A stretch of 64,000 nucleotides of DNA from positions 620,001 to 684,000 of the forward strand of contig NZ_SMFQ01000005.1 of assembly GCF_004339015.1 (NCBI RefSeq), written 5' to 3'. Position 1 is the first letter of the stretch, and every line of letters begins with the position of its first letter. The notes under the pieces were generated by a model. That model was not told where the DNA came from and searched no databases. It was given only the letters and a program-made list of their open reading frames with translations. Both the position numbers and the translations under genes were made by a program. Below, piece by piece: positions 46,463-55,317 of the stretch. The stretch is from Cocleimonas flava (lineage in GTDB: Bacteria; Pseudomonadota; Gammaproteobacteria; Thiotrichales; Thiotrichaceae).

Positions 46463-46490
46463 TCACCCCCCTACTTTTAGGCGCTTTTTT
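46463..46490 (+). repeat. C-tract element copy 10 (opposite to flanking genes)
   Basis: TCA, a C6 run, TACTTTTAGGCGC and six T on the plus strand, while both flanking genes (ROK regulator ending at 46518, lyxose isomerase starting at 46394) are on the minus strand. It therefore lies inside a likely operon in reverse orientation. Confidence 0.6.
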
Positions 46491-46517
46491 ACATAAATCA
46501 TCTTAATAAATTGGCAT

Positions 46518-47756
46518 TTAACCAGCGGACAAACTTTTAAACAATACACTCTGATCCAATAAATATCGTGAAAACAAAGGTAAGCTAGCTGCTCCAACAG
46601 CTCTAGCGTTTCGCCCAACCAGTCCAGAATATACTTTAGGACAGCTAATGCCTTGTAAATCCAATTCCGCAATTCTATTTATGGTTGCTTCAACTATACG
46701 TAATCGGACATCCGATGGAAAATCTCCGTCAATTATCGCAGCCTCAAAATCAATCACGGAATGTGATGAAGCAACTGCAATTGCCAAATGATGTGCGGTT
46801 TCATTGATCCAGTGTTCCAGAGATTTACCCAGGACTCCCCAGTCTTCTTCCTTCAGTATCTCAAAAGGAATATCCAGACCATCCTTTTTTATCTGATTTT
46901 CCAGTTCAAGCATAGAGGCGTGATCAATTAATTGTGTAGCCACACCTTTTTCATTGACTACAGGCATAGAACCCAGAGCACCGGCATTCCCAGTATGCCC
47001 AGAATAAACAGCCTGATTAAGTACGATCCCTCCTCCAATAAAAGTACCAATAAAGAAATAAACAAAATCAGCCAGTTCACTACCTTGACCAAAAATCAGT
47101 TCAGCACCACAAGCAGCTGTGGCATCATTTTGTTCAAACACTGGGTACAGACAGCGACGTTCCAGACGTTCTGCAAAATCTTTATTTTGCCAATCCTGCA
47201 TTAGCTCAGGTGGTGCGCCAATCTTCTCTGCCCAGTTCCATAATTCAAAAGGCAATGCCACCCCGATACCCGCTATACGACTGCGCTGATCTTCAGTCAA
47301 TTTGGATGTAAGCTCTTTAATTCCAGACTGTGCAAATTGAAATATCTCCTCTTGAACTGGATATGAATAGTTAAAGTGCAAACTTTGGCGAGGGTTTCCC
47401 AAGAAATCTACCATCAATAGATCTGCACTGCGTCGTCCGATCTTAAGACCTATTGAAAAAGCACCTTCAGGGTTTAGAAACATTGGAATTGAAGGCTGCC
47501 CTACCTGACCTCTTTTTGGGTCTCCACGTAGCAATAATCCATCTTTTTCAAGGGCACGCATAATCACAGATACTGTTTGTGCAGACAAACCTGTTCGACG
47601 TGCAATTTCTGATTTTGGCTGACTGCCATGTCTTCGCACTAGGGATAAAAGTAACCTTTCATTATAAGCGCGTACTCTCGTTTGGTTTGATCCACCACTT
47701 GGATCAATAACTTTTTCTGAACGATCATTTATCTCTAACAATTGTATCTGCCTCAT
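46518..47756 (-). CDS. ROK-family transcriptional repressor
   Basis: 412 residues. The N-terminal winged helix-turn-helix is at about 30-95 (SQPKSEIARRTGLSAQTVSVIMRALEKDGLLLRGDPKRGQ), followed by a ROK sugar-binding domain (AFSIGLKIGRRSADLLMVDFLGNP, YFFIGTFIGGGIVLNQAVYSG). The zinc-binding Cys cluster typical of ROK kinases is not evident. It is divergent from frcBCA, with an AACAATTGTT palindrome between, and corresponds to FrcR-like regulators. Probably controls the fructose importer and the lyxose isomerase. Confidence 0.87.
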   Translation of the reverse strand: MRQIQLLEINDRSEKVIDPSGGSNQTRVRAYNERLLLSLVRRHGSQPKSEIARRTGLSAQTVSVIMRALEKDGLLLRGDPKRGQVGQPSIPMFLNPEGAFSIGLKIGRRSADLLMVDFLGNPRQSLHFNYSYPVQEEIFQFAQSGIKELTSKLTEDQRSRIAGIGVALPFELWNWAEKIGAPPELMQDWQNKDFAERLERRCLYPVFEQNDATAACGAELIFGQGSELADFVYFFIGTFIGGGIVLNQAVYSGHTGNAGALGSMPVVNEKGVATQLIDHASMLELENQIKKDGLDIPFEILKEEDWGVLGKSLEHWINETAHHLAIAVASSHSVIDFEAAIIDGDFPSDVRLRIVEATINRIAELDLQGISCPKVYSGLVGRNARAVGAASLPLFSRYLLDQSVLFKSLSAG

Positions 47757-47810
47757 CTAATCAATTAATAAAAATATACCAATGTAAAACTACACAGTTG
47801 ATACCTTATT

Positions 47811-47820
47811 AACAATTGTT
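47811..47820. promoter_or_regulatory. Candidate ROK operator palindrome
   Basis: AACAATTGTT is a perfect 10-bp palindrome in the 240-base divergent region between the ROK gene (start 47756) and frcB (start 47997). A TTAGATCTAA palindrome lies further right at 47933-47942, next to the frcB start. Position suggests regulation; not proven. Confidence 0.4.
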
Positions 47821-47996
47821 GGTACATTCTTTCATGAAAAAACTATTTTAACAAATAATAAATCACTATGATTTATTTATTGACAGCAAAATAAAAGAAT
47901 GCAAAACTTTATCAAGATTAGGAGAAAAGCTTAGATCTAAAAAAAAAATTAGAAAACCACTTAATCTACCAATTTAATTTTTTGGAGGAGATCCCA

Positions 47997-49022
47997 ATGA
48001 GAAAAACAGCAATTTCAAGTGCATTAGCAGCACTGGTTCTTGGAACCACAACTTTGTCTTCAGCTAACGCAGAAGGCTTATCAGCTTGTCTGATAACAAA
48101 AACTGATACCAACCCTTTCTTCGTAAAGATGAAAGAAGGTGCAGAAGCAAAAGCAAAAGAAATGGGAATGACACTCAAATCTTACGCTGGAAAAATAGAT
48201 GGTGATTCTGAAAGTCAGGTTGCAGCAATTGAAACCTGTATTGCCGATGGAGCGAAAGGTATTCTGCTAACACCTTCTGATACAAAAGGAATTGTACCCG
48301 CGGTTAAACAAGCGCGTGATGCAGGTCTGTTAGTAATTGCACTTGATACTCCACTCGAGCCAATTGATGCAGCGGACGCTACGTTTGCCACAGATAACTT
48401 CCGCGCTGGTGAATTAATCGGACAATGGGCTGCGGCTACTCTTGGTGATAAAGCAAAAGACGCCAAAATTGCAATGCTCGACTTAGCAGTAAGCCAACCA
48501 TCAGTGGGAGTGCTTCGTGATCAGGGTTTCTTAAAAGGTTTTGGTATTGATCTTGGTGACCCTAATAAATGGGGTGATGAGTCTGACAAGCGCATTGTTG
48601 GCAACGAAGTTACCGCTGGTAATGAAGAAGGCGGGCGCAAAGCAATGGAAAATTTACTTGCTAAAGACCCAATGATCAATGTTGTATATACAATTAACGA
48701 ACCTGCTGCTGCTGGTGCGTATGAAGCTTTAAAAGCTTTAGACCGTCAAGATGATGTACTAATAGTTTCTGTGGATGGCGGTTGCCCGGGTATTGCGAAT
48801 GTGAAGGACGGAGTAATCGGTGCTACATCACAACAATATCCTTTACTAATGGCATCTAAGGGGATTGAAGCAATTGCTGCTTGGGCTAAAGACAAAACTA
48901 AACCTAAAAATACCGAAGGAAAAGACTTTTTTGATACGGGTGTATCACTAGTAACAGACAAACCTGTTGCTGGCGTAGAGTCAATAAATGTCAAAGAAGG
49001 AACAGAACGCTGTTGGGGTTAA
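47997..49022 (+). CDS. frcB: Fructose-type sugar ABC transporter binding protein
   Basis: 341 residues from ATG 47997 (GGAGGAG before it); an upstream in-frame TTG overlaps the ribosome site and was rejected. The signal peptide is 1-24 (SSANA). The periplasmic type I binding fold has [47 protein letters not shown] and [16 protein letters not shown]. These match FrcB of Sinorhizobium, which binds fructose, mannose and ribose. A hairpin follows before frcC. Confidence 0.88.
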   Translation: MRKTAISSALAALVLGTTTLSSANAEGLSACLITKTDTNPFFVKMKEGAEAKAKEMGMTLKSYAGKIDGDSESQVAAIETCIADGAKGILLTPSDTKGIVPAVKQARDAGLLVIALDTPLEPIDAADATFATDNFRAGELIGQWAAATLGDKAKDAKIAMLDLAVSQPSVGVLRDQGFLKGFGIDLGDPNKWGDESDKRIVGNEVTAGNEEGGRKAMENLLAKDPMINVVYTINEPAAAGAYEALKALDRQDDVLIVSVDGGCPGIANVKDGVIGATSQQYPLLMASKGIEAIAAWAKDKTKPKNTEGKDFFDTGVSLVTDKPVAGVESINVKEGTERCWG

Positions 49023-49047
49023 ACCAAAGCTAATTAAAGTCAAAAAG

Positions 49048-49075
49048 CCTATCGTCTGTATATGCAGTCGATAGG
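49048..49075 (+). terminator. Hairpin in the frcB-frcC gap, partial terminator
   Basis: CCTATCG and CTG pair with CAG and CGATAGG (one T/T mismatch), flanked by AAAAAG and TTTTA. It starts 25 bases after frcB and could lower read-through into the permease and ATPase genes. Confidence 0.65.
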
Positions 49076-49130
49076 TTTTAAATTTAAAGTTTTTATTCCT
49101 CAGATTACTGTTAAATTTTAAGGTAAAACC

Positions 49131-50192
49131 ATGTCCAAATCGCAACAAGATTTTGAATCTGTACTCAGTGATAGTGCGACTGACGTTGCTTCTTTTTCTC
49201 AGAAAAAAACGTTACTTGATAAAATACAAAGTCTTCTACATGCAAATCCGGCATTAGTTCCATTAATTGTACTGATGCTATCTCTTCTAGTTTTTGGCTT
49301 GATATTAGGTGAAAAATTCTTCTCACCTTTTTCACTCACTCTTATATTGCAACAAGTTGCCATTGTAGGTTTCGTTGGGGCCGCGCAAACGCTGATTATA
49401 ATTACTGCTGGTATTGATCTGTCTGTCGGTGCCATCATGGTACTTTCGTCGGTGGTCATGGGTCAGTTTACTTTTCGCTATGGTTTACCAGTTGAGTTCG
49501 CAATTTTATGCGGATTAGGGGTTGGAGCAATTTGCGGGTTTATCAATGGATTTTTAGTCGCGGTGGTAAAGCTTCCCCCTTTCATTGTTACCTTAGGCAT
49601 GTGGCAAATCGTTCTTGCTTCTAATTTTCTTTATTCAGCAAACGAGACCATCCGAAGCCAGGATATAGCAGAAAAAGCTGCTGCTTTGCACTTTTTTGGA
49701 GAAAAGGTAAAGATTGGTGGTGCGGTTTTTACCTATGGTGTTATTTTCATGGTGGTACTTGTTCTGGTGTTAAATTACATACTTAATCATACCGCCTGGG
49801 GTCGTCATGTTTATGCTATTGGTGATGACTCCGATGCAGCAGAACTTTCAGGGGTACAAGTAAAAAAGACTTTGATTTCAGTGTACGTAATAGCTGGTTT
49901 AATTTGCGCTTTAGCGGGGTGGGTACTTATTGGGAGAATCGGCTCAGTTTCGCCCACAGCTGGTCAATTTGCGAATATAGAATCAATCACTGCAGTAGTA
50001 ATCGGTGGTATATCTCTATTTGGTGGCCGTGGTTCGATAATGGGGATGTTGTTCGGCGCTCTCATAGTAGGCGTCTTCTCATTAGGGTTAAGGCTCATCG
50101 GCACTGATCCACAATGGACTTATATGTTAATCGGGATTTTAATCATATCTGCCGTTGCGATAGATCAATGGATTAGGAGGGTGTCAGCATGA
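49131..50192 (+). CDS. frcC: Fructose-type sugar ABC transporter permease
   Basis: 353 residues. A soluble N-terminus of about 38 residues is followed by 8-10 hydrophobic segments typical of RbsC-type permeases (GAAQTLIIITAGIDLSVGAIMVLSSVVMG, NTAWGRHVYAIGDDSDAAELSGVQVKK, SITAVVIGGISLFGGRGSIMG). It overlaps frcA by 4 bases. Works with FrcB and the single-domain FrcA. Confidence 0.92.
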   Translation: MSKSQQDFESVLSDSATDVASFSQKKTLLDKIQSLLHANPALVPLIVLMLSLLVFGLILGEKFFSPFSLTLILQQVAIVGFVGAAQTLIIITAGIDLSVGAIMVLSSVVMGQFTFRYGLPVEFAILCGLGVGAICGFINGFLVAVVKLPPFIVTLGMWQIVLASNFLYSANETIRSQDIAEKAAALHFFGEKVKIGGAVFTYGVIFMVVLVLVLNYILNHTAWGRHVYAIGDDSDAAELSGVQVKKTLISVYVIAGLICALAGWVLIGRIGSVSPTAGQFANIESITAVVIGGISLFGGRGSIMGMLFGALIVGVFSLGLRLIGTDPQWTYMLIGILIISAVAIDQWIRRVSA

Positions 50193-50959
50193 ACAACAAC
50201 ATAGAACCTATATTAACGGGTCGCGGTCTGGTAAAACGCTATGGTCGAGTCACCGCCCTAGATCATGCTGATTTCGATTTATACCCAGGAGAAATCCTAG
50301 CTGTTATCGGAGATAATGGTGCAGGAAAATCCAGTATGATTAAAGCTGTGTCCGGAGCTACAATTCCTGATGAAGGCGAAGTTATGCTTGAAGGTAAGCC
50401 AGTGCATTTCACCTCACCCATTGACGCTCGTGAAGCCGGTATAGAAACGGTATACCAGAATCTTGCGCTCTCCCCTGCTCTATCAATAGCAGATAATATG
50501 TTTATGGGACGTGAAGTACGTAAAAAAGGTTTCCTTGGGAAATATATGCGTATGCTGGATCGGCCTAAAATGGAACAAATCGCTCGCGATAAATTGTCTG
50601 AACTAGGTTTATTGACAATACAGAATATCAATCAGACTGTTGAAACATTATCTGGTGGTCAGCGCCAAGGTGTAGCCGTCGCTAGAGCTGCTGCTTTCGG
50701 TTCTAAGGTAATTATACTTGACGAGCCAACAGCAGCACTAGGTGTAAAAGAATCACGTAAAGTTTTAGAATTAATCAGCGATGTACGTTCACGTGGTATC
50801 CCAATCGTTTTGATTTCACATAATATGCCACATGTTTTTGAAGTTGCTGATCGAATCCATATTCACAGACTTGGCAAACGATTATGTGTTATCAACCCAA
50901 AAGATTATTCTATGTCAGATGCTGTTGCTTTCATGACTGGAGCAAAAGAACCAACTTGA
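50189..50959 (+). CDS. frcA: Fructose-type sugar ABC transporter ATPase
   Basis: 256 residues, a single ATPase domain (unlike the double RbsA). Walker A is GDNGAGKSS, the signature LSGGQRQG, Walker B VIILDEPTAALG and the H-loop SHNMPHVF. Size and sequence match FrcA. ATGA overlap with frcC indicates coupled translation. The second AraC copy begins 51 bases downstream. Confidence 0.93.
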   Translation: MNNNIEPILTGRGLVKRYGRVTALDHADFDLYPGEILAVIGDNGAGKSSMIKAVSGATIPDEGEVMLEGKPVHFTSPIDAREAGIETVYQNLALSPALSIADNMFMGREVRKKGFLGKYMRMLDRPKMEQIARDKLSELGLLTIQNINQTVETLSGGQRQGVAVARAAAFGSKVIILDEPTAALGVKESRKVLELISDVRSRGIPIVLISHNMPHVFEVADRIHIHRLGKRLCVINPKDYSMSDAVAFMTGAKEPT

Positions 50960-51009
50960 ATAAAGGAATTTGAATACATCTTACTGCAAGATGAAGATAA
51001 GACCACACC

Positions 51010-51927
51010 ATGAAAAACAGAACCTCAAAATATACACCATCACTTGAGCAAGCTTTTCAAAGAAACTCAACTCAGGGCTATGAGCCGGAAGGTTCTTATG
51101 GTTATCTTCGTTGCTTGGAACACGGTGCACCGAATGACCTGATTCGCTGGCACCACCACGAAGAATATGAATTACACCTAATAACTGCAACTACTGGCAA
51201 GATATTTGTGGGCGATTATATAGGCACCTTCAAACCCGGCAATCTGGTTCTTACTGGGCCGCACTTACCCCATAACTGGATTTCTACAGACATGCCCAAA
51301 GAGGGGGTGTTTAGAAGAGATTTTGTTTTACAGTTTTTAGGTGAACCATTTCGTAAATCCTGTGAACACCTGCCCGAATTAAAGCAGGCATTGCCGCTTT
51401 TAAGTCGCGCCAAAAATGGTATTGAATTTTTTGGCATCAGTGACATAGCTGAGCATAAATTAAAGTGCATCAAAGAAACGACAGGCTTACGTCGCTTTAA
51501 TCACTTTCTGGAGTTAGTTCTAGTCCTGTCTGAACACTCGGATTACCAACTACTTTCAACCACACAAATTCAAAGCTCTGATAATGATGCCTCGATGAAG
51601 CGCATCAGTGAAGTCGTTGATTTCATCACAGAGAACTATGCCAGTCAGTTCTCGATGGCAGACATCGCCAAAAGAACCGGAATGGATAGCAGCCAATTTT
51701 CCCGCTATTTCAGTAAAGCGTCTGGAAATACCTTCACCGGGTTTGTTAATCGATTAAGGATAAACAAAGCCTGTCAGTTATTGATGGAAACAGATCAATA
51801 CATCAGCACTATTTGTTATCACGTAGGTTATAACAATGTTGCAAACTTCAATCGCCGCTTCATAGAAATCAAAAACATGACCCCAAGCGATTACAGAAAA
51901 CAAAGCAAAAACAGATTCAAACAATAA
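51010..51927 (+). CDS. AraC-family regulator with cupin sensor, copy 2
   Basis: 305 residues, paralogue of the gene at 44170, same start, length and domain order (cupin with RWHHHEEYELHLI, then two helix-turn-helix motifs). The protein is highly similar throughout, but the DNA of the first 750 bases differs at many third positions, while the last 150 are nearly identical. Lies at the end of frcBCA, so may respond to fructose or a related sugar and bind the same operators as copy 1. Confidence 0.9.
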   Translation: MKNRTSKYTPSLEQAFQRNSTQGYEPEGSYGYLRCLEHGAPNDLIRWHHHEEYELHLITATTGKIFVGDYIGTFKPGNLVLTGPHLPHNWISTDMPKEGVFRRDFVLQFLGEPFRKSCEHLPELKQALPLLSRAKNGIEFFGISDIAEHKLKCIKETTGLRRFNHFLELVLVLSEHSDYQLLSTTQIQSSDNDASMKRISEVVDFITENYASQFSMADIAKRTGMDSSQFSRYFSKASGNTFTGFVNRLRINKACQLLMETDQYISTICYHVGYNNVANFNRRFIEIKNMTPSDYRKQSKNRFKQ

Positions 51928-52020
51928 TCTCTCTTTGCTTTATCACGTTTGTATATTTAGCCCATACAAAATAAAAACAGCCTAAGTCTCTGAAACACAT
52001 CCAGAGTGCTCCGTTAAGCT

Positions 52021-53694
52021 TTAATCCTGACCGTAAACAACACTTTTATAATAGTTGATCAAAGAGTTCGTCGAGCTATCATGATTCGTTACAGGATCAG
52101 GCTGTCCAAATTCGGCTAATATATTCTTAGTTAGTTTTTTCCCTAACTCAACACCCCACTGATCAAACGAATTCAAATTCCAGATTATGCCCTGCACGAA
52201 TATTTTATGTTCGTAAAGCGCGATCAGCATACCCAGAGAACGAGGCGTCAGCTTAGTAAGTAACAAGGTATTCGTCGGGTTATTACCCTCGAAAACCATG
52301 TGATGAATACGATCTTCTACGTTTTCTAATTTAACTTTACTTTCAACAAAGTCAGAATACGTTTCATCCAAGGTTCTGCCTTTCATCAACGCTTCAGTCT
52401 GCGCCAGTGCATTCGCCATCATAATATCGTGTTGATCTTGATGACTACTGTGCGTGAGTATCGATACAATGAAATCAGAAGGAATCATTTGCGTCCCTTG
52501 ATGGATCGCCTGATAAAACGCGTGCTGACCATTAATACCTGAAGTACCCCAAATAATAGGACCCGTAGCGTAGTCTACTTTCTTGCCATTTCTATCCACC
52601 GATTTACCATTACTTTCCATATCTGCTTGTTCAAGATAAAAAGTAAGGTCTCTCAAATAGTGGTCATACGGAAAAATACCGTGAGACTCAGCGCCAAAGA
52701 AATTGTTATACCAAACACCCAGTAAACCCATAATCACGGGCATATTCTCTTCTAATGGCGTTTCTTTGAAATGCTCATCCATCGAGTGCGCACCACTCAA
52801 CATTTTCTTAAAGTTCTCCATCCCTACCGACAGAACAATTGAAAGACCGATGGCTGACCATAGTGAATAACGCCCGCCAACCCAGTCCCAGAACTCGAAC
52901 ATATTATCGGCATCGATACCAAACTTCGTGGCTTCTTCAATATTGGTAGAAACTGCAACAAAATGCTTACTCACATCTTGTTCTTTAGCGTCACTTTTCA
53001 ATAACCATTTACGGGCTATATGCGCATTTGTAATCGTTTCCTGAGTAGTAAATGTCTTCGAAGATACAATAAAGAGCGTTGTCTCAGGGTCGATATCTTC
53101 AAGGATGTCATCAATATGCGCACCATCTACATTAGAAACAAAATGCACCGTCAGGTTTTTATGGTGATAAGGCTTTAAGGCGTTATAAACCATCTTCGGC
53201 CCTAAATCAGAACCTCCAATACCTATATTAACGATATCTGTAATGGTTCTATTACTAAAGCCTTTCCAGGTTCCTTTTCTTATCTTGTTCGCAAACACCT
53301 CCATTTTATCAATAGTGGCATTTATTTTAGGCATGATATCTTCGCCATCAACATAAATAGGTTGATTGGTTTCATTGCGCAAAGCGGTATGTAACACCGC
53401 TCTATTTTCAGTGTTATTTATTTTATCGCCGGCAAACATGCGGTCACGCCAGCTTTCTAAATTCACTTCTCTTGCAAGATCACAAAGCAACGGGATTGTT
53501 TCATCAACAATGCGATTTTTTGAGTAATCTAACAGTAAGCTTTTATGCTTGATCGAGTACTTCTCGCCGCGCTTTTCATCCGTCGCGAATAAGTGGCGCA
53601 TATTCAGTTGATTGATCAAATTATAATGATCTTCCAACGCTTCAAAAGCAGGTAGATCTGTTAGCGAAGGTTTTGAATTATTCTTTGAAGGCAT
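52021..53694 (-). CDS. pgi: Glucose-6-phosphate isomerase
   Basis: 557 residues, normal length. Signatures seen: [36 protein letters not shown], the family block [19 protein letters not shown] and [17 protein letters not shown]-like C-terminus. It interconverts fructose-6-phosphate and glucose-6-phosphate and so connects the fructose pathway with Zwf. It is the last gene of the minus-strand Entner-Doudoroff operon, 93 bases after pgl. Confidence 0.95.
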   Translation of the reverse strand: MPSKNNSKPSLTDLPAFEALEDHYNLINQLNMRHLFATDEKRGEKYSIKHKSLLLDYSKNRIVDETIPLLCDLAREVNLESWRDRMFAGDKINNTENRAVLHTALRNETNQPIYVDGEDIMPKINATIDKMEVFANKIRKGTWKGFSNRTITDIVNIGIGGSDLGPKMVYNALKPYHHKNLTVHFVSNVDGAHIDDILEDIDPETTLFIVSSKTFTTQETITNAHIARKWLLKSDAKEQDVSKHFVAVSTNIEEATKFGIDADNMFEFWDWVGGRYSLWSAIGLSIVLSVGMENFKKMLSGAHSMDEHFKETPLEENMPVIMGLLGVWYNNFFGAESHGIFPYDHYLRDLTFYLEQADMESNGKSVDRNGKKVDYATGPIIWGTSGINGQHAFYQAIHQGTQMIPSDFIVSILTHSSHQDQHDIMMANALAQTEALMKGRTLDETYSDFVESKVKLENVEDRIHHMVFEGNNPTNTLLLTKLTPRSLGMLIALYEHKIFVQGIIWNLNSFDQWGVELGKKLTKNILAEFGQPDPVTNHDSSTNSLINYYKSVVYGQD

Positions 53695-53787
53695 CTTTTT
53701 TATTTCTTTATCTGGTTATGATGTCTGTAAATCTTTGGCATACATAAAACAGCGAACCAACGAAGCTACAGAAACAATGAATTTTTA

Positions 53788-54480
53788 TTACTCAGGCGAA
53801 GCGTCACTATCAAGCATGACGGTCAACGTATCTATTGCAGAGATACTTGCAATCGGCAACGACTCCCCTTGATTCCATGCTTTAACGCTCTCGCGTTTTC
53901 CCGCACCCGTAATAATAATGAGTACTTGTTCTGAATTACTTAAACTTGATGCGCTCAAACTGACTCTATCCGCTGGAGGCTTCGGCGCATTATGCACAGC
54001 GTGAACCAACTCTGTTTCGTCGTGCTCATGCCCGGGAAAAAGACTTGCTGTGTGCCCATCTTCACCCATGCCTAACAACACCATATCAAAAGGCATTTTG
54101 TTTTTAATGGTTTCTGCGTAGCTTGTCGCAGCGGTTTCGGCACCTAATTCTGAAGGCATAAAATGAATATTGGTGGCAGGAATATCAATATGATCCAACC
54201 AGGTCTGCATTGCCATCTGACTGTTTCTTTCAGCTGACGTTTCTGGCAAACAGCGTTCATCACCCAGAAAAATTTCCCAGTTCTGCCAATCACATCGTGC
54301 TTCTGCCAACATTCTATAAATACGCTCTGGAGTTGTTCCGCCTGCCAAAACGATGCGGAATATTCCTTTCTCTTGTAATGCTTTTTTCGCCGCATCCAAA
54401 ATCATCTGAAACGACTTTTGCGCCACGACAGAGGAATCTGTTTCTACTAACCATTGTTTTTTTGGTGAAGAGTTATTCAT
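53788..54480 (-). CDS. pgl: 6-phosphogluconolactonase
   Basis: 230 residues. It has the family motifs IVLAGGTTPERIYRML, IFLGDERCLPETSAERN, MPFDMVLLGMGEDGHTASLFPGHE and a C-terminal VLIIITGAGKRE. It hydrolyses 6-phosphogluconolactone. It starts 7 bases after eda, so they are translated together, and lies 93 bases before pgi. Confidence 0.93.
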   Translation of the reverse strand: MNNSSPKKQWLVETDSSVVAQKSFQMILDAAKKALQEKGIFRIVLAGGTTPERIYRMLAEARCDWQNWEIFLGDERCLPETSAERNSQMAMQTWLDHIDIPATNIHFMPSELGAETAATSYAETIKNKMPFDMVLLGMGEDGHTASLFPGHEHDETELVHAVHNAPKPPADRVSLSASSLSNSEQVLIIITGAGKRESVKAWNQGESLPIASISAIDTLTVMLDSDASPE

Positions 54481-54487
54481 AGTTATA

Positions 54488-55126
54488 CTATTTTATATTT
54501 GCGAGAGCTGAAGCCGATAATTCAGTGATTTTTTCAAAGTCACCAGAACGCGTCAAATCACTAGGCGCTACCCAACTGCCGCCAACACAAAGTACATTTT
54601 TCAGCGCCAGAAAATCAAGGTAGTTGGATTCACTGATACCACCCGTTGGGCAAAATTTTGCATTCTGAAAAGGCCCAGAAAATGATTTTAAAAGGGGAAT
54701 ACCGCCAACACTGGTTGCAGGAAACAACTTGAAATGCGTATAGCCCAACTCAAGTCCATTCATAACTTCAGAGCCCGTTGAAACACCAGGAATCAATGGA
54801 AACTGCATATCTTTAGCACTTTTTAACAGTGTATTGGTGCAACCTGGGCTAATTGCAAAGCTCGCCCCTGCATCTCTCACCTTAGCAAGATCGTCAGGAT
54901 TTAAAACTGTACCTGCGCCAAGAACAGCCTCAGGAACTTCTTTAGCTAAGAGCTCAATAGCACCAAGTGCGGCTTCGGTTCGTAGCGTGATTTCCAGGAC
55001 TTTGATACCGCCTGCAATAAGCGCATTAGCAAGATCAATTGACTGTGAAATATCAGCAATTTCAATAACAGGGATAACTGGAGAAACAGTCATTATCTCC
55101 TGCGGAGTTAAACTCGTTTTATTCAT
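54488..55126 (-). CDS. eda: KDPG aldolase
   Basis: 212 residues. The Schiff-base Lys is in GYTHFKLFPATSVGG, and AGTVLNPDDLAKVRDAGASFAISPGCT and FCPTGGISESNYLDFLALKNVLCVGGSW are typical. It cleaves KDPG to pyruvate and glyceraldehyde-3-phosphate. It is separated from edd by 190 bases that hold a C-tract element and an inverted repeat, so its expression may be uncoupled from zwf-edd. Confidence 0.95.
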   Translation of the reverse strand: MNKTSLTPQEIMTVSPVIPVIEIADISQSIDLANALIAGGIKVLEITLRTEAALGAIELLAKEVPEAVLGAGTVLNPDDLAKVRDAGASFAISPGCTNTLLKSAKDMQFPLIPGVSTGSEVMNGLELGYTHFKLFPATSVGGIPLLKSFSGPFQNAKFCPTGGISESNYLDFLALKNVLCVGGSWVAPSDLTRSGDFEKITELSASALANIK

Positions 55127-55150
55127 AATGAGTGACCTTACGCTAAAATA

Positions 55151-55177
55151 ATCTATACCTATTTATTAGGTATAGAT
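55151..55177 (-). promoter_or_regulatory. 10-bp inverted repeat just upstream of eda
   Basis: ATCTATACCT and AGGTATAGAT are separated by seven bases, 25 bases before the eda start codon. It is between the C-tract element and eda. It may be an operator for an internal eda promoter, or a 5' leader hairpin. Confidence 0.45.
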
Positions 55178-55198
55178 AAAAGATTAAAAGACAGAATT

Positions 55199-55232
55199 AA
55201 AAAAGTGCCTCAAAGGTGGGGGGTGGCTTTTT
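55199..55232 (-). terminator. C-tract element copy 11, between edd and eda
   Basis: On the minus strand: AAAAAGCCA, a C6 run, ACCTTTGAGGCAC, then T6. This is terminator orientation for edd, 86 bases after its stop codon, yet it lies inside an otherwise continuous operon. It suggests partial termination before eda-pgl-pgi. Confidence 0.65.
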
Positions 55233-55317
55233 GATCAGCCAAAAGGCTAACTAACCGCCGAATCCCAAAGCCCACTATTAAAAACACTTTCAATATTCTT
55301 GAAGTTAGCAAACCGTT

